Source: Pholiota molesta (taxonomy: Eukaryota > Basidiomycota > Agaricomycetes > Agaricales > Strophariaceae). Taken from it: a stretch of DNA of 64,000 bases. The stretch is from positions 1 through 64,000 of the forward strand of contig JACGCK010000201.1 in the NCBI GenBank assembly GCA_014925825.1. Direction: 5' to 3'. The stretch's first letter is position 1, and each line of letters starts with the position of its first letter. The position numbers and the translations under genes were made by a program. The notes below the pieces were generated by a model. That model was not told the DNA's origin and searched no databases. It saw nothing but the letters and a program-made list of their open reading frames with translations. This document shows, one piece after another, positions 13,585 through 26,614 of this stretch.

Positions 13585-14379
13585 TTCAGGCCGCGAAGAG
13601 TGGCTAAAGGCGAGAAATAAGCTTCCCCAGTAAAGGGTAATAGATCGTAGTGCGTCTTTTTATGCGTGAACAAGAAGGATGTTCATTTGAGCCTGCCCGG
13701 TCCACTAGCTTCGACTTGCAGTCCAGGTGATCGTCTCGGTCCGTCTACTCGCTGTGTAGTGGCATCAAAGTGGCATTGAGACAATACAGATCCTTCGTAA
13801 ACTGCGTTCTTAATATCAGAAGATACCGCTGACACTTGGGCAGCTGTGGTCACATTATCTTTGATTCCTCGTTGATTCCTCGCGGAAAGAGGAGCCACAC
13901 ATGTACATTACATTTCCTGAATAATGCTTTCTAAATTTAGAACATGAGTTGAAAGGCTTTAAGACGCAGCTAGGAAAGCAAACCCGAAGCGAGCGTCAGA
14001 ATATTAATGCTTCTGAAAAGTTGCCCATCTGACAAGCCATTTACTTATTTAAATGCATTTGAATATCCTATCAATTCCGCTTGAATGAAAGAATCGCGTC
14101 TATGGTTGCAATATTAAAATGCAGATTTGGACTGACCTCGCTTCTCCAATTGGGGTCATGTTCTGTCATGTTCTGAGTATAACCGAATATTTTGCGACGA
14201 CTGCTAATTTCGACAAGCACCAAGTTCAAAAGACAGGAAATGATACTGTAACCTTTACTTACCGTCTTGATCACCGATGGCGGATTTTCTGAAATTGTTA
14301 TTAAGTTAATCCACCATTCTCTTGTAACACATTTCACCAAATAATGATTACCATCCAAGAGTTCAGACTCGAACAGCGC

Positions 14380-14590
14380 TCAAGCCTTCCTTCTATCATG
14401 TTCCGCAGACTCATTCCACGTCAATTCCCATTGCCGACTCAAATCCTCGATCAAAGCCTGCAGCTTTACTTCAGACACCGTCTCGTCCCCATCCTTTACT
14501 TCTTCGAATCTTGGAGCCACAACTGATACCAATCCTGGAACCCTCGGCGCCTCCAGCACGCGGTTTCCCTCAGGACAGGATTTGGACGCC
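14380..14590 (-). pseudogene. Possible C-terminal fragment of an unidentified protein
   Basis: One minus-strand frame of about 70 codons ends at TGA 14380. It has strikingly protein-like composition: PRVPGLVSVVAPRFEEVKDG, then a helical stretch EVKLQALIEDLSRQWE and a charged tail. No start codon or upstream exon was found. It could be a leftover of a decayed gene or the last exon of something I cannot reconstruct. Confidence 0.25.
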
Positions 14591-14970
14591 CAACCTTATA
14601 TTTTCCAACATACTATGATCAAAGAAAAATGTGAACGTTAGAGAATAGAGAATCTGTTGACATTAAATTTAATGTTACTAGTATAAGCGTTGTAAGGCAT
14701 TTGTGCGATCCGTAGACCTCGATTCTCCACATCCTCATTGATGTCCTTGCGAAGACGACGATGTGACGTAGGAAGACGTATTTTCGACTGTCCAGCCTGG
14801 GTTTAAAATAATGTGAGGAGTCTACTTGATAATCACTGAGATAATATTTTTATTAGGTACTCGCAGTATGTATGTGGCATGCTATTTAAACGGCTCATAG
14901 ATCTTGATTGGGTAGTTATCGACAGTATTTTTTCTAAAACGTCAGAGACAAAGAACGCCTTGAGCGCTTG

Positions 14971-15112
14971 AGCGCTCAAGTGCTCAAGGCGCTTAATCCT
15001 GAAATTTATAGAGCACAAACAAATTGCCGCAGCTCCCAACTAGCGCTCAAGCGCTCAAGGCGCTTATTCCTGAAAATCATAGAGCACAAATAAATTGCCG
15101 CAGCTCCCAACT
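14971..15112. repeat. 71-bp tandem duplication
   Basis: Two adjacent 71-bp copies (14971-15041 and 15042-15112) differ at only a few positions. Each begins with AGCGCTCAAG and ends with GCCGCAGCTCCCAACT. The leading part is itself made of GAGCGCT/CAAGCGC-like inverted words. Confidence 0.8.
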
Positions 15113-15607
15113 GCGTACAAATATTCACGCTCATGTTCAGCATGGCTCTATGTTCATCTACTCTATTCCGGATTTATAGGAATAGATCATAAGGAGAAAT
15201 GATCATATGTCCCCAAGCCAATCGATTTATCTCCTCCAAGAATATGGCTTAGTATCAGGGATAGATGCGCTAGGTATTGAACTTGTTATACCGATGGGTT
15301 TATCGATCTTCGTGACGTTATACTTTCACATGAGAATTGAGTGAATTATCCCACGAAAACGGAATGAAAATTCATCGGTTTTTCTGACAATCGTAAACCG
15401 GCCCGTTCCCAAGTAAATCTCACTTATCAGAAGGCAGATTCTTACGGTATGCACGCCTTATCGGAAGTAACACGCATAGGAGTGAATGTGAGATAAAGAA
15501 CCCGTTAATTCATGAAAAAGTAGTCAAAAAACTAAAAACTATATGATACAAAGTTGAGGCATAAGAGCAGGCATTAACGTCGCGCTATCCAGGTATGAAT
15601 CATGTCA

Positions 15608-17808
15608 TCAATCAGCATGCTCAGTCGAATGCTTTTCGGAGGGTGAATCAGTCCCCTTTGGGCGCTAAAAATATCCGAGTCAAGTCAGCAACGGCGAACG
15701 GCGAGAAGAAAGAACGCATCAGTTCGAACTAACCTCGATCTCCTTCGATTTCTCAACCACCTCCGCGAGCGTCTTCTTCCCCACATCCTTGCCGATCTTC
15801 CAGGCGGTGAACGTGTGGCCCTGCTTGAAGATCTCCTCGACTTCCTCGAGCGAGCGTCCGACGGTCTCGGGGAACATGAAGAACACGTGGATGAACGCGG
15901 CGAAGTTGAACGTGCCGAAGATGAAGTAGGTCTTCCATGCGATGGTGTTCAGACCCGGGGGAACGGCGAACGCGAGGGCGGTGTTGAATGCCCAGTTGGA
16001 GGCCTGGCATTCGGGGGATCAGCATACCGTGAAAATTGGAGGATAGGAATTGCTTACAGTTGCGAGAGATACAGCCTTTCCTCGCACTTTGAGAGAGTAC
16101 TGCGAAGCAACATGAGTTATAATCACGTAGACATGAACATGATATCGTACCAGCTCAGCAGGGTACGTCCAAGAAACAGGTCCCATCGTGATAGCGAAAC
16201 TGCAGACGAAGAGGTACGAGCACACAATCACAGCCTTGGTCGCAGCCTGGTTGTCCTCGATAACCCAGATAAGGCTGCCACTCTGGTCCGACCAGTGCCC
16301 AAAGCGCCCTTGGATGCCGCCGACGAGGAACATCCAGAAGCCCATGAGGAGAGTTCCGACAAGCAGCATAGGGCGACGGCCCCATTTGTCGATGTAGATG
16401 ATGGCGGGGACGGTGAACGCGACGTTAAGGACATATTGGACGGACTGCGTTGGGTAGAATTAGTACTGTAAAAAGGATACAGAGGAACTTGGGCTTTACA
16501 TCGGCGATAAGGTTGCTCCGTCGTCCAGTCAGACCAGCACCCTCGAATACGTAAACGATGTAATACCTGATAGTCGCTCGTCAGTATATTGCCAACTGAT
16601 TGGGTAGATTTACGAACATCATGATATTCATACCGCAAAGTTGCGACCACATCTGCAAACTCATACCGAGCATCACACGACGAGGGTTGCCGCCCTTCAG
16701 GAGATCGAGGTAGGACTTGGCACCTTCAGTGCGTTCGAAGTGAACTTGCTGCTTAATTTCCTCGTATTCTAGGACGACCAGTTCATCTTCGGTATTTCCT
16801 CCGCCGTGCAAGTCGGCAAGGACTTGAAGAGCTTCGTCGTCGCTTGTAGTGGACATGCATTAGGTTCCGTGCACATCAAATCAGAAAGAAGTCAGGCACT
16901 CACTATCCGTGATCAAAGAGCCAACGAGGACTCTCCGGGAAGAAAATCATTCCGGCACTGAGAATAATAGCAGGAATCATCTGGAGACCCCAAGGGATTC
17001 GGAAAGAAGAAGTGCCATTGATGTAAGAGCAACCGAACTGAACGAAGTATTGCAGGAGGATACCCCAAGTGATAGACCATTGTTGAAGAGAAACCATGCG
17101 TCCACGAATAGCAGGCGCTGTAATTTCAGACTGATAGATAGGAACGACGGCACTTGAAAGTCCAACGGATAATCCTGAGATGATACGTCCGACCACGAGC
17201 ATTCCTCGATTCTAGGAATGGCAGTCGATTGAGAGGAAATCATATGGGATGTAGCGGAAAGTGCTTACGACCGACGCGCATTGGAGGATAGAACCGATAA
17301 CCCAGATTAAGCCTGCCAAGATGATGGTCTTCTTCCTTCCAAGTCTGTCTGCCAACTGAGTCACGGCGAGAGCACCGACAAGAGATCCAGCAGGCATGGC
17401 GGCAACGATAGCTCCTTGGGCAGATGGGTTGGGCTAACGTAATTATTGTCAGTTCCGCGAGTAGAAAAAAGAGTCAATTGGACACACATTGCCGAAAGTA
17501 GTCAGATAGGCTTGATTCTGAAGGAGAATGGTGAGTTGATCATCGATGACGTCGAAGCTCGTCAAACAACTTACGTTCAGGACACCGGACATGGACGAGA
17601 TGTCCAAACCGAAAAGTCCACCTCCAATGCATGCAAACGAACCCACGACATACTTGGATACAGGTTAATTGACTTTCGTTAACCAGAGCAGCTGTTCCGA
17701 CGTACAGGATTGGATGCGATTTTCGCATTATACGTTGTGAACTGAAGGAGAAGATGGGTATATCACTATCAGACGGGCATAAAAAATACCATAAAAACTC
17801 ACCACCAT
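15608..17808 (-). CDS. MFS sugar transporter
   Basis: Reconstruction runs from ATG 17808 (a 6-nt first coding exon followed by a GTGAGT donor) to TGA 15608, with about ten introns. The protein opens with TYNAKIASNPYVVGSFACIG and GLFGLDISSMSGVL. It carries the sugar-porter signatures in order: ADRLGRKKTI (loop 2-3 motif), GRIISGLSVGLSSAVVPIYQ, EITAPAIRGRMV, the PESPRWLFDHGR motif before the central loop, WGRRPMLLVG (second half repeat), SYLFVCSFAITMGPVSWTYP, and PETVGRSLEEVEEIF after the last helix. Twelve membrane segments are expected. It should carry hexoses or related sugars through the plasma membrane by proton symport; the exact substrate cannot be read from sequence. The last short exon adds a hydrophilic tail (RPKGTDSPSEKHST). 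It lies upstream of the beta-glucosidase in the same orientation. Confidence 0.9.
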
Positions 17809-20281
17809 GATGACTTGCGCTACTCCCTGGCTCGAGCTTGACTGGTAGAGCAGAAGGCAAGAGGTGGATATGCACACACGAAAATATTCTGAGTTTATAG
17901 TTCCTTCCCCGTGTCTGGTACCACTGATACCCCGCCTGGTAGCGATCGATTTAACCCCAAAGGGTAGAATAAGGGGTCATGAGATGACGATTGCCATACG
18001 CTGACGCTGCTACAAGGTGATGGAGAAGCTGATGTTTCTTCCGTATTCACATCAGAGCCACCGAAAATGGACGCGGTTCATGGGAAGTTATCGGTACCGC
18101 TCCAACGTAGGTAAAATTTATGGGATCGAGTCCGATCTGAAGATCTGGGTTGCCGTTCTCATGGGCATATGTAAGTGGGGAAGCTTGCAGAGTGGAACAT
18201 TACTGTCGCTCCCGGAATACATACAGACGCGGCGAAGTTTCGGTGTATGCTCCAGGCCCTCCCTATTCTATATCCCTTCTTCTTGCGCGTTACAGGCGGA
18301 CACTGGCGAGAGAGCACGAATCTTGGGCCCATGAAAGAACGGCAAAGCACTGTGAATGCGAACTTTGTTGACTACGCGGTGGGGTGGCTAAGTTTGTCGG
18401 CTACCAAAGAAAAATCAGGTGCGCTGGACGGATGTGGGGATGGCCCCAAGCTAGGAGCTTAAAATTGGATGGCGGAGCTTGGCAGAGCGGTTGTCTCGAC
18501 TCCAGACCTCTCCAGACGATGTGGACGAGTTGTCAAATGACAAATTCTGGACATGTGGTCTCCTCCGGGAACAAGCGGGCCGGCTTCCGCCAATACAATC
18601 TTCGTCGCGCTGTCCCAGAAATATCTCAGAAACAAACAAAGGTGGGATCTCTGTCCAACGATTGCATGCATTTTTGTTGTGGTGCCATTCATAACAATTA
18701 GCTTCATTATATAGCCACCATCTTAGCAAGTCAATTAGCCACCCAGGTAATTATCCAAATGCTCGTACGCTGGCAATTATCGACCACACATTCTGTCTTG
18801 CACTCAACAGATCAGGTCAGGATTATGGATACTAACTCTTGCGTTATCGATGGTGCACCTATGCTACGATCACACAAGAACATATCAAACGATGAACAAT
18901 TTTGAACACTGCACTTGCTTCAAGACGAGGACTCAGGAACATCTCTATTTTTACAGATGGACAAACTTGGACCACAATTTCGAGGGCTAAAATTAGCCCC
19001 AAAGAACACGCGGTGCGAAGTCAGCGGTCCCGACGTAGAGGCAGAAGGAGGCAGATACAATGCATAGTTGTTTTGCGAGTGCAGGACGAGCTGTCTCTGA
19101 GTGATCACTGATAAGGCCGTCCGATCTTGTGGTGCGTACTTACAACCTACATAAATTAGCACAGAATTACGCACCACAGAAACCCCTACCAGGCTGATAA
19201 ACAATATCTGTCTGATAAGATTCCTTCCATCCTATACGGTTATTTAATGCCAATCTTAACAAGGTCTATTTTTCATAAGGTCTACTATCAACCGATTCAT
19301 TGTGCTATCCCTCCTGAGAGAAGTGACCAGGCAAGTCCATATCGTACATTGCGTGCGTAGTGATTGGTTGGTGTAGAGTAATCGAAGGGTAGGTTCTGAT
19401 ATGGAATATATAGCCGCCTATGAAATGAGTGGCATCGTTGTTAGAAAGAGTGATGTAACAGTATTATCTTCTGCTGGCATCTGCCATCTACAGAGGTGTT
19501 CACGGGAGTTGATATTCTCCATATACTTCTCTATGAACGGAGCTTTAGTTTTTCTCTAAATTGATGGGTACATAGCCAAAGCAATTCACCTGTCAATACC
19601 TAATTTCACCATGCGGTAGTGGTGTGCATTATAATAGAATTATTCTCCTCCGATTCTTGACATACATAGCTTTTATGAAACGACCTGGGAACGAAATCCT
19701 CGGTGATGAAATTTTGCTCAAGATAGCCAGAGGTAGGTGGGACCCTTTGGGACTTCTGAAGGATCAATTCAATCAAATCGCATATATTTGGAAAACTTCT
19801 TTCCCAAATAAGCGCTTGTTTATTTACGGACGGAAAACCCAAAACCCAATGCATGCCTCCTGTGTTCCAAAGCATGCAACCTAAAGACCTAATGAGTGAC
19901 TTTGTGTCTGCCTTCCCAGCCATTACACCGTTTGGACTGATGGTAGATGTGTCTTAGATCGCATAGGCAGAGGACCTTGGTAACAGGCGCTTAGATTGAA
20001 ATGTGTGTACTTATCGCGGTCGAAAACTACCTCCGAAAGTTGCACGCATTGTCAATGACTTTGGCTTCTGTTCTGCCTGTAGATTTTCCTGCGGAAATTA
20101 AAATTCTCTCGTCCAAACACCCAAATACGTTGAGTGTCAACATGATCACCGAGCGATAAGTGATAGTGAAAAGCTGTGAAATCAAGGCTGAGCCGTATAT
20201 AAAGGTTAGGGGACATGCTCAGTATCAGCAACAGCCCTACAATCGTCCCCACTTAAAGCCTCAGCCTCACTCCAAGCAACG
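17809..20281. other. Long intergenic region between divergent transporter and terpene synthase genes
   Basis: About 2.5 kb without a supported gene. It should contain the promoters of both flanking genes. A minus-strand frame at 19606-19923 has a faint kinase-like look but no conserved catalytic motif, so it is not called. Confidence 0.5.
20196..20205 (+). promoter_or_regulatory. TATA box of the terpene synthase gene
   Basis: TATATAAAGG lies 77 bases before the ATG at 20282. It is followed by a pyrimidine- and CA-rich stretch suitable for transcription start. Spacing fits a fungal core promoter. Confidence 0.6.
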
Positions 20282-21568
20282 ATGTCTTCGACTACCCAGA
20301 CAGAATATATGATTCCAGATCTCCTCGCCGCATGGCCGTGGGCTCGGGAAAAGAACCCCGCCTTGGATCAACAGGCTTTGGACGACGCCAATGCCTGGGT
20401 AGCTTCCCTCGATCTATTCGAGGCCCCACAACTGAAGAAATTCATGGCATGCGAATTTAGTGAGGCTTTGCATGCTTGAATTTCGAACTTGTGCATATGT
20501 CTAACTTGAATTTCTAGACCTACTAGCGTCCCTTGTTGGGCCCATTCGTGGAAAAGGTCTGCATCACATTTGGTTCGAAGCCATAATTAATTACTCATGG
20601 GACTATGTAGAACACCTGCGTATAGATTGTGATCTCATGAACTTCTATTTCGCATTCGACGAATATACAGATGTGGTCAACGAAGACGAGGCCATGAAGA
20701 TTGCTTCCGACGTCATGCAAGCCTTTAGATATCAAGCATCTTCTGCGGGTAACTCCAAGATCACCGAAATGGCGCGACAGTGCGTGATGTTCCCTTTCGT
20801 GCTCTTATTTCAAAATAACCTCATTTTCTAATTTGATTCAGGTTCTTCGAGAGGACTATTGCTCTGGTCGGCAATGACTCTGAGGGAGTGGACCACTTCA
20901 TCGCAGATTTCGATGCATACGCGAAGTCCATCATACAAGAAGCCGACGATAGAGTCAACGAGCGGATCAGGAACGTGGAAGAGTATTTTATCCTTCGACG
21001 AGATACATGTGGTGGGAAGCCCAGCTTCTCGTTCTTCGGATTGGGTCTCTTCATCCCCAAGGAAGTCTTTGATCATCCCCTCATGGTATCGTTGACGGAG
21101 AGCGCAACGGATTTGATTGCAATGACCAATGTACGATTTCGAAACAACACACCCACCACTTCCTTTGAGCTTATCGTCATCGTCATCTAGGACTTGCATT
21201 CTTATGCCCTTGAGCACGCGCGCGGACTAGATGGGCACAATGTGATCACCGCGATCATGCATGAGCATGCCATAGATCTTCAGGCAGCGCTGTTTTGGCT
21301 TTCTGGTTATGCCAGCAAGACGATCTCTAAATTCCTAACCGATCGCAAGGGTCTTCCGTCCTGGGGCGAGAAAGTCGACATCGCAGTCAACGAGTACATC
21401 AACAGGATGGGACGATGCGTCCGAGGGTATGATGCATGGAGCTACGAGACGCGCAGATACTATGGAGGTAATGGCTTAGAGGTGCAGAAGACACGTAGGA
21501 TTACCTTGAAGCCCCGTGAAATTGGCTACATTACTAGAGAGCAACTCGAGATAGGCTCCGCTGCATAA
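20282..21568 (+). CDS. Sesquiterpene synthase (class I, pentalenene-synthase-like)
   Basis: Exons are 20282-20459, 20518-20779, 20842-21130 and 21191-21568; phases agree and give 368 residues. The metal-binding aspartate-rich motif appears as D107-E-Y-T-D111. The NSE triad is complete as N243, S247 and E251 (NDLHSYALE). The C-terminal WSYETRRYY segment (W326 to Y334) carries the Arg-Tyr pair that senses pyrophosphate. This matches fungal class I cyclases that ionise farnesyl pyrophosphate to a cyclic sesquiterpene; the product cannot be predicted from this sequence. A TATA box lies 77 bp upstream. No cytochrome P450 or other tailoring gene is adjacent, so it is not in an obvious biosynthetic cluster. 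All key residues are present and the gene looks functional. Confidence 0.88.
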
Positions 21569-22757
21569 AATTAGAATAATTCAACGATAGACTTGTAGCG
21601 CTTAGCTATTATCTTAGCCCGGGTTTTACAAAGGTTTTAGGGACTAATTACAATCGCAAATCGATTTTCATTGTTAATTTGTTAATTTAAGCGCTCAGCG
21701 ATAAACATCGAACGCACATTTCGCTGGAACTGTTCATGACCGGGACCAGCCGGCGTGGCCGGGTGAGCAGGAGCCGGTCCCGAACAAAGTGAACGTGGCA
21801 AACACATTTCAAGTTGTTGAACGCTGAGCGCGAGCCTTTCGAGTAACCTTCAGAGAACCTTTGCCGACCTGGTTCAAGGCTATAGATCTGTCTTGCGGCT
21901 TTTCTCATCTGAACCTACGACGACCACAACGACTTCACTAACAACATATATTTACCACCTACAGCAACTTCACAACCTTGGCCTCTCGCTGACTTGCAAT
22001 TTCAGCACCATTTTGCTTCCACCACGATCCAGTTTTCAAAGCCTCCCTCTCTCAGAACGGACGAAGAAAAAGGGAAACCTCTCTGGCCTTATATGGCCTT
22101 GGCTCTTGACGAAGAGCCTGGAATATTTCTACTGACGAGCATAATGACCCAGCACATAACCAGGAGCTTGGTTCTAACCGTCATTCTGGCTTTCAGTCTC
22201 CTTCTAAATCCCTTTCTGGAGGCTGGATCTAATTCCAGTGCTCATATCTCTTCCGCCGTTTACTTTCGGAATGCGCAGCAATCTATTGTTCCTTTTCTTC
22301 CATCCTACGCTTATGTCCGAGCTACCTTCACACATTATGTTCTTGTGTGGCGTACTGGTACGATCGCCGATAATATTTCTCTTTGAGATCTACCTCGAGC
22401 TGCGCATGGCATCGGCGTATTCTTGACTGGGTTGATGACACGTTTGCTGAGAAGGTTTTGATCCTTTTATTTCGGAGAACGTTAAGTACCTACTGCTGGC
22501 CTGCCAATTATTCCATTTTTAGATCCTATGGAAGCAACAACTGGCATACGAGCGAGAGCCGCGAACTCTGCTTCAGAGACCAATTTCAATCCTATACGCA
22601 AGCTCGTTGTGGGCCCCAAGTGGGCCCTAGTGCAGACCGAAATATTCGCTGAGTGTGAAATATTTGTAAGTCCGCATGTTTACCCGAATCAATCCCTACT
22701 CCTCTCTCTTAGCTTGCTCTTAGCCTTTTCCTGGCCTTTTCTCTCTGTTGACCGATA
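21569..22757. other. Intergenic, possible 5' untranslated exon of the MYND gene
   Basis: A frame from ATG 22528 runs to a good GTAAGT donor near 22665. No acceptor brings it in frame with the MYND coding sequence, because a stop sits at 22749 in that frame. It could be an untranslated leader exon or a separate small peptide. The rest is unremarkable. Confidence 0.35.
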
Positions 22758-24015
22758 ATGTCTATTTCTCCGCACAAATACCTTTCCAAAGCCTTGATTT
22801 CTGATTCTGATCTTGAATGCGATGAGTTCTCAGAGCAATTTGTGGAAAAAATCCGCAACACATTGTTCGATGGCCATCAAGACCCCGATGAACCGCAAGC
22901 GGTCCAGCAATGGTTCAAAGCCGTCACGCAGGGTCCAAACGCCATTCGAAGCATGAGTAGGAACGATCGAATGAACAGCCGCCTCATATCCTGGAAGACG
23001 GGCAAGAAGTTCCTCGCTGAGAACCTCTTTTTCCGCACGGTCGATACGTCGCGACTCTTGCCGATGGCGCTGGCCGATTTCCGCATCCAATGGTATGCCC
23101 ACAAAGAGAAATGGGCGTGGATCGATGGGCGTGAAGAGAAGAACGGACAGCCGCCCAGATTACATTTCCAGCTCTTGACGCTGGCGGGACTCGTACGTGC
23201 TTTGCCTTTCTCTCTCTATTTCGTTGTTTTCATTGATAGGTGCACATTAGATGTTTCCGTTTCTCGTGATGCGAAATATGCATGACTACGGTGGTGGAGA
23301 CATCCCTCTGATTGTGACTAATTGGCATGCAGACCAAACCGCCCGTGCACTCGACTATTGGGTGGAGATTAGCAAAGGCGGATTATCTGAAGATGAAAAA
23401 CGCGAGAAATGTAGCTATCCTCTTCTCAATCTGCCATTTTACTGACCTAGTTTCTTGAAGTTCACGAAATGGATAGTTCTTGGTGCCTCCGCACCGAGCC
23501 TTGCTTCATGCAGGTCGATCTCCTTGTTCGCTCTCTGTTCTCCGATCCCGCTGTTGGATATGTCCCGCGATTCATTGTTTTCGTATCAACCACTAAGAAA
23601 GGCAAAGCTTGTGCTCTCTTTGCTGATCCCTCTTTCCGCCCACCTCAAGAGCTTACAGCGTCGTACCCACGTGGATGCGGAGCTCGCAATTGCAAGGATC
23701 TAGACTGTGAATTCTTTGACTTCAATGCTTGTCGATCTTTAGCTGCAGGGAGCAAGATGGTGAGGAGGGATAAATTTCCGAAGGCCATTGTTCGGTGCAA
23801 TGTGTGGACATGCGAAGTTGAAGAGAAGGAAGGTGCCAGCGGACCAAGCAAGTTCCAAACCTGCCAGAGGTGTGGGGAAGTCTTATACTGCTCAAAAATG
23901 CACCAGGTAAGTTATTCCACCGTGTATGTATTCAAATTTGAAAGACTCGCTCATTTAACTTCAGGAGCAAGACTGGAAATCGCATAAACGCGTATGCGAA
24001 GCGCGTCCTGCCTGA
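22758..24015 (+). CDS. MYND-type zinc-finger protein
   Basis: Exons are 22758-23192, 23251-23410, 23461-23906 and 23965-24015; phases agree and give 363 residues. The N-terminal 300 residues match no domain I can name but resemble the helical bodies of agaricomycete MYND proteins. The MYND finger is C-terminal: a CNVWTC pair, a CQRC pair, then YCSKMHQEQDWKSHKRVC just before the stop. The pattern YCSxxC is changed to YCSKMH, so histidine replaces the usual second cysteine; a histidine can still bind zinc. MYND fingers bind proline-rich peptides in transcription and chromatin factors. The actual role here is unknown. Confidence 0.82.
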
Positions 24016-24530
24016 AACTGTAAATTTCATTATTCATTTCGCGTATCAACTTGTGTTTTTTGCTTAAACGTTCATTAATCACACATATCTTGCCGTTGAG
24101 GCTGTCCCTCCTTCTCAGTGTTCTGCCACTCCAAATTAATTTGGTGGAGGTGTGCTCTCTTCCCGAGCATTCTGCGTTGTCTTCGGGGCACACAAATCCG
24201 TTCTCGGCTGCCCCAATGTCGTTGTTAAGTGGTCACAGAAGTGGGTGTTTCCGTTTTCGGCACAGCCCATGGCCTCGAGGCCGCCTCGCCCCACTCCTCA
24301 TGTTGCACATATGACTTCGGCGCCCTCGCAGCGTTTATATCCTGATCACCATATACATAGGACCTTCGGTTCGGCGTTCGAATCCTGTTGTTCCACCCAT
24401 CCGTCATACTGTTTCCATCCATTGATTCAGGAGCTGCTCCACGTTTGAGGCGCTCATTACCTTTCTCCTTCACTTGACCATTTTTCTCTTTATTAGCGCA
24501 GACCTTGCCTGCCTTCATTGATCCATATCC
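24016..24530. other. Intergenic, nothing recognised
   Basis: About 0.5 kb between tandem plus-strand genes. It probably holds the MYND terminator and the promoter of the next gene; pyrimidine-rich stretches near 24455-24500 precede the start codon. Confidence 0.4.
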
Positions 24531-26614
24531 ATGGCTGATTACCTCGACCATCGCTACTCGAGCCATGATCCTCATTCTTACTCAGGAGGACCGTATCATC
24601 CCAGTGCGGACGAGGACGTCGTGCATCGGACCATCACACGAGGCTCACATCAAAGCCAAGCGAGTGTTAGCGCCAGCACACGCTCGTGGGTGATGTCGAA
24701 CCAGGCCAATCCGCCGCCGCCGCCAGTGGAGTCCAGCGTATCGACGACGTCGACCAAGCCCGTCCGTGCTTCGCGGCCGCTGCCGCAGCCCGACCCACAT
24801 TTTCGCCAGAGCCGAGTGCCCGTCAACTATGGGATGGTCAACTTTGGACCCGATGGAGAGGAGGCCCATGACTATACTCATGCTGAATTCGACCAGTCAA
24901 GAAACCTCCCATTTGGATATTCTAATCAAACGACAGGACGGGTTGTACCCGAACACGTCGTCTCTCCGGCCCCTTCACAACCGACGAGGGAAGGTGGGCC
25001 ATCCACTGGGAATCGCTCATTTGTTGGAGGTTTCTTCAAGGGTCTCAAGCGGTTGCCGAAGGTGTTCAAGGGAGGGAATAAGGGCGAAGAGCAACGTTTG
25101 CAGCGGAAAGGCACGTTCGGAACAGACGGAACGTCGCCGACAGCTACCGCCATGACCCGAGGCAATACGCTACCCCGCTATCTCTCCAATCCTTCAATAG
25201 GTCCTTCGAATCCCCAATTCGCCCACCGGCTGAGTATGGCCGTCGCCAATGGCTCTCTTCCTCCATCTGCCACTATACCTCCTGCAGAATTTCAGATTCG
25301 GAACAACCCTGCTGGCCCACAATTCCCTCTAGTTACCGTTACACCGCCTTCCGATGGTATCGTCGAGAGGAACACGCGGACTTCTACGATGGACCCGCTG
25401 CGGAATATCCGGGACAATTGGACGATATTTTGGAGCACGAACCACATATCAACGGAAGAACAGCCACTGTTATGATCTACGGAACGGAGTCACAAGCGCC
25501 CACGATAACGACACATACGCCAACACCACGGCCTACGACTGCACCCACTACTCGGGTATCCTATCAGACTGAGCTACCTACTCGCGCGAGTGCACAAGCC
25601 CAACCGGACTCACAGATGCATGCACCTACTCCACTCGCTCCTATGTCCCCAATGCGCACCGGTGCCTCGATGCAACGAGCTATGCAATCGCCCAGCTCTC
25701 TCCTTTCTCCGCCCACAACATCTCGGTACACGATGTCCAGCGTTGCATCGCGTTACGATCCCTCCTTCGCTTCTGATCTCGGCCCAATCGAAAAATTCTT
25801 CAAAGGATTCTATAATCTTCCTTGGATCTCCCCCGACCGTGTTACTGTCGACTATCGACCAGGTGACTCGGATAGAGCCAGAAAAAAAGTGAAGGGCGGC
25901 ATCAAAAAGCCCATGGCATCGTGGTACCGTGCCATGTTGACGAGATCGCGAATGAGTCGCGACTTGGACCTACTAAGCAGTGGGACGCGATCCCATGGGA
26001 CGGGCACCGTGACAGGGAACAGTATCTCCCAGCTCGGGTCTCCAACGTCACGACGATCTGGGCGATCGTCCAACCACAGGCGGACGCATTCTGGGAAAGC
26101 GAAACATCCACGGCGGAATCGCCGGAGAGTCATCTCCGATGCAACGACCGACACGCAACAACCACGCAGCGCCAGCCCAATTATACCCGCCCCGTATCCT
26201 TACGCTTATCCAGCTGTATACCAATACCCATATCCTTATAACGGCTACGTTCCTGTCCCACAAACGACGCCGCGTGGGCCACGCACCCATCATCATCATC
26301 GACGCAAAGCCTCGAAACATCCCGCTGGTGGCTACAGCGGTTATCAACCTATGGCCATGCCCCCGCCGCAACCTATGCCTCCGCCTCCTGGTGCGCCAAT
26401 ATACTTCATAACCCCTTCACCGCCTCAAAGCCAGACGGGGCCCCCCGAGGCAGGCGCCCAGGGCGGGGCACAGAAGGCGCAATATCAGCCTCAAGGTCCT
26501 ATGCAGATTTCACCCGTCATTATGCATTATGTTCCGGGTGCCTTCAACCCGAACCCTTCTATGGTGTCTCCCCCATTAACACCCCAACGGCAAGCAGCGC
26601 AGGCTCCGTCGTAG
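24531..26614 (+). CDS. Large disordered protein of unknown function
   Basis: Two exons (24531-25233 and 25296-26614, intron 62 nt with GTATGG donor) give 673 residues. I do not recognise a named domain. Two short conserved-looking blocks stand out: FVGGFFKGLKRLPKVFKGG at about residues 164-182, and the related IEKFFKGFYNLPWI just after the middle. They look like repeats of one motif (FFKGxxxLP). Around the junction a globular-looking stretch (YRYTAFRWYRREEHADFYDG) is visible. The rest is rich in Pro, Ser, Thr and Gln, with an HHHH run and a tyrosine/proline-rich segment (PYPYAYPAVYQYPYPYNGY) near the C-terminus. Low complexity and single motifs suggest a scaffold or cytoplasmic assembly protein, which is inference only. 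The correct frame past 25296 is supported by loss of the upstream-frame stop. Confidence 0.7.

Larger units (their letters stand above)
13585..15607. other. Intergenic region with small repeats and a possible gene fragment
   Basis: About 2 kb between the GH1 start and the transporter 3' end. It holds the GH1 promoter, a short minus-strand coding-like fragment near 14.4-14.6 kb and a 71-bp tandem duplication near 15.0 kb, listed separately. Otherwise AT-rich and featureless. Confidence 0.5.

Noticed and set aside
19606..19923. Minus-strand frame with a faint protein-kinase look (SLGCMLW)
   Set aside because: No ATP-binding or catalytic-loop motif and no joining exons.
24350..24400. T-arm-like GTTCGAATCC word suggesting a tRNA
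   Set aside because: No pairing stem around the loop and no D or anticodon arm upstream.
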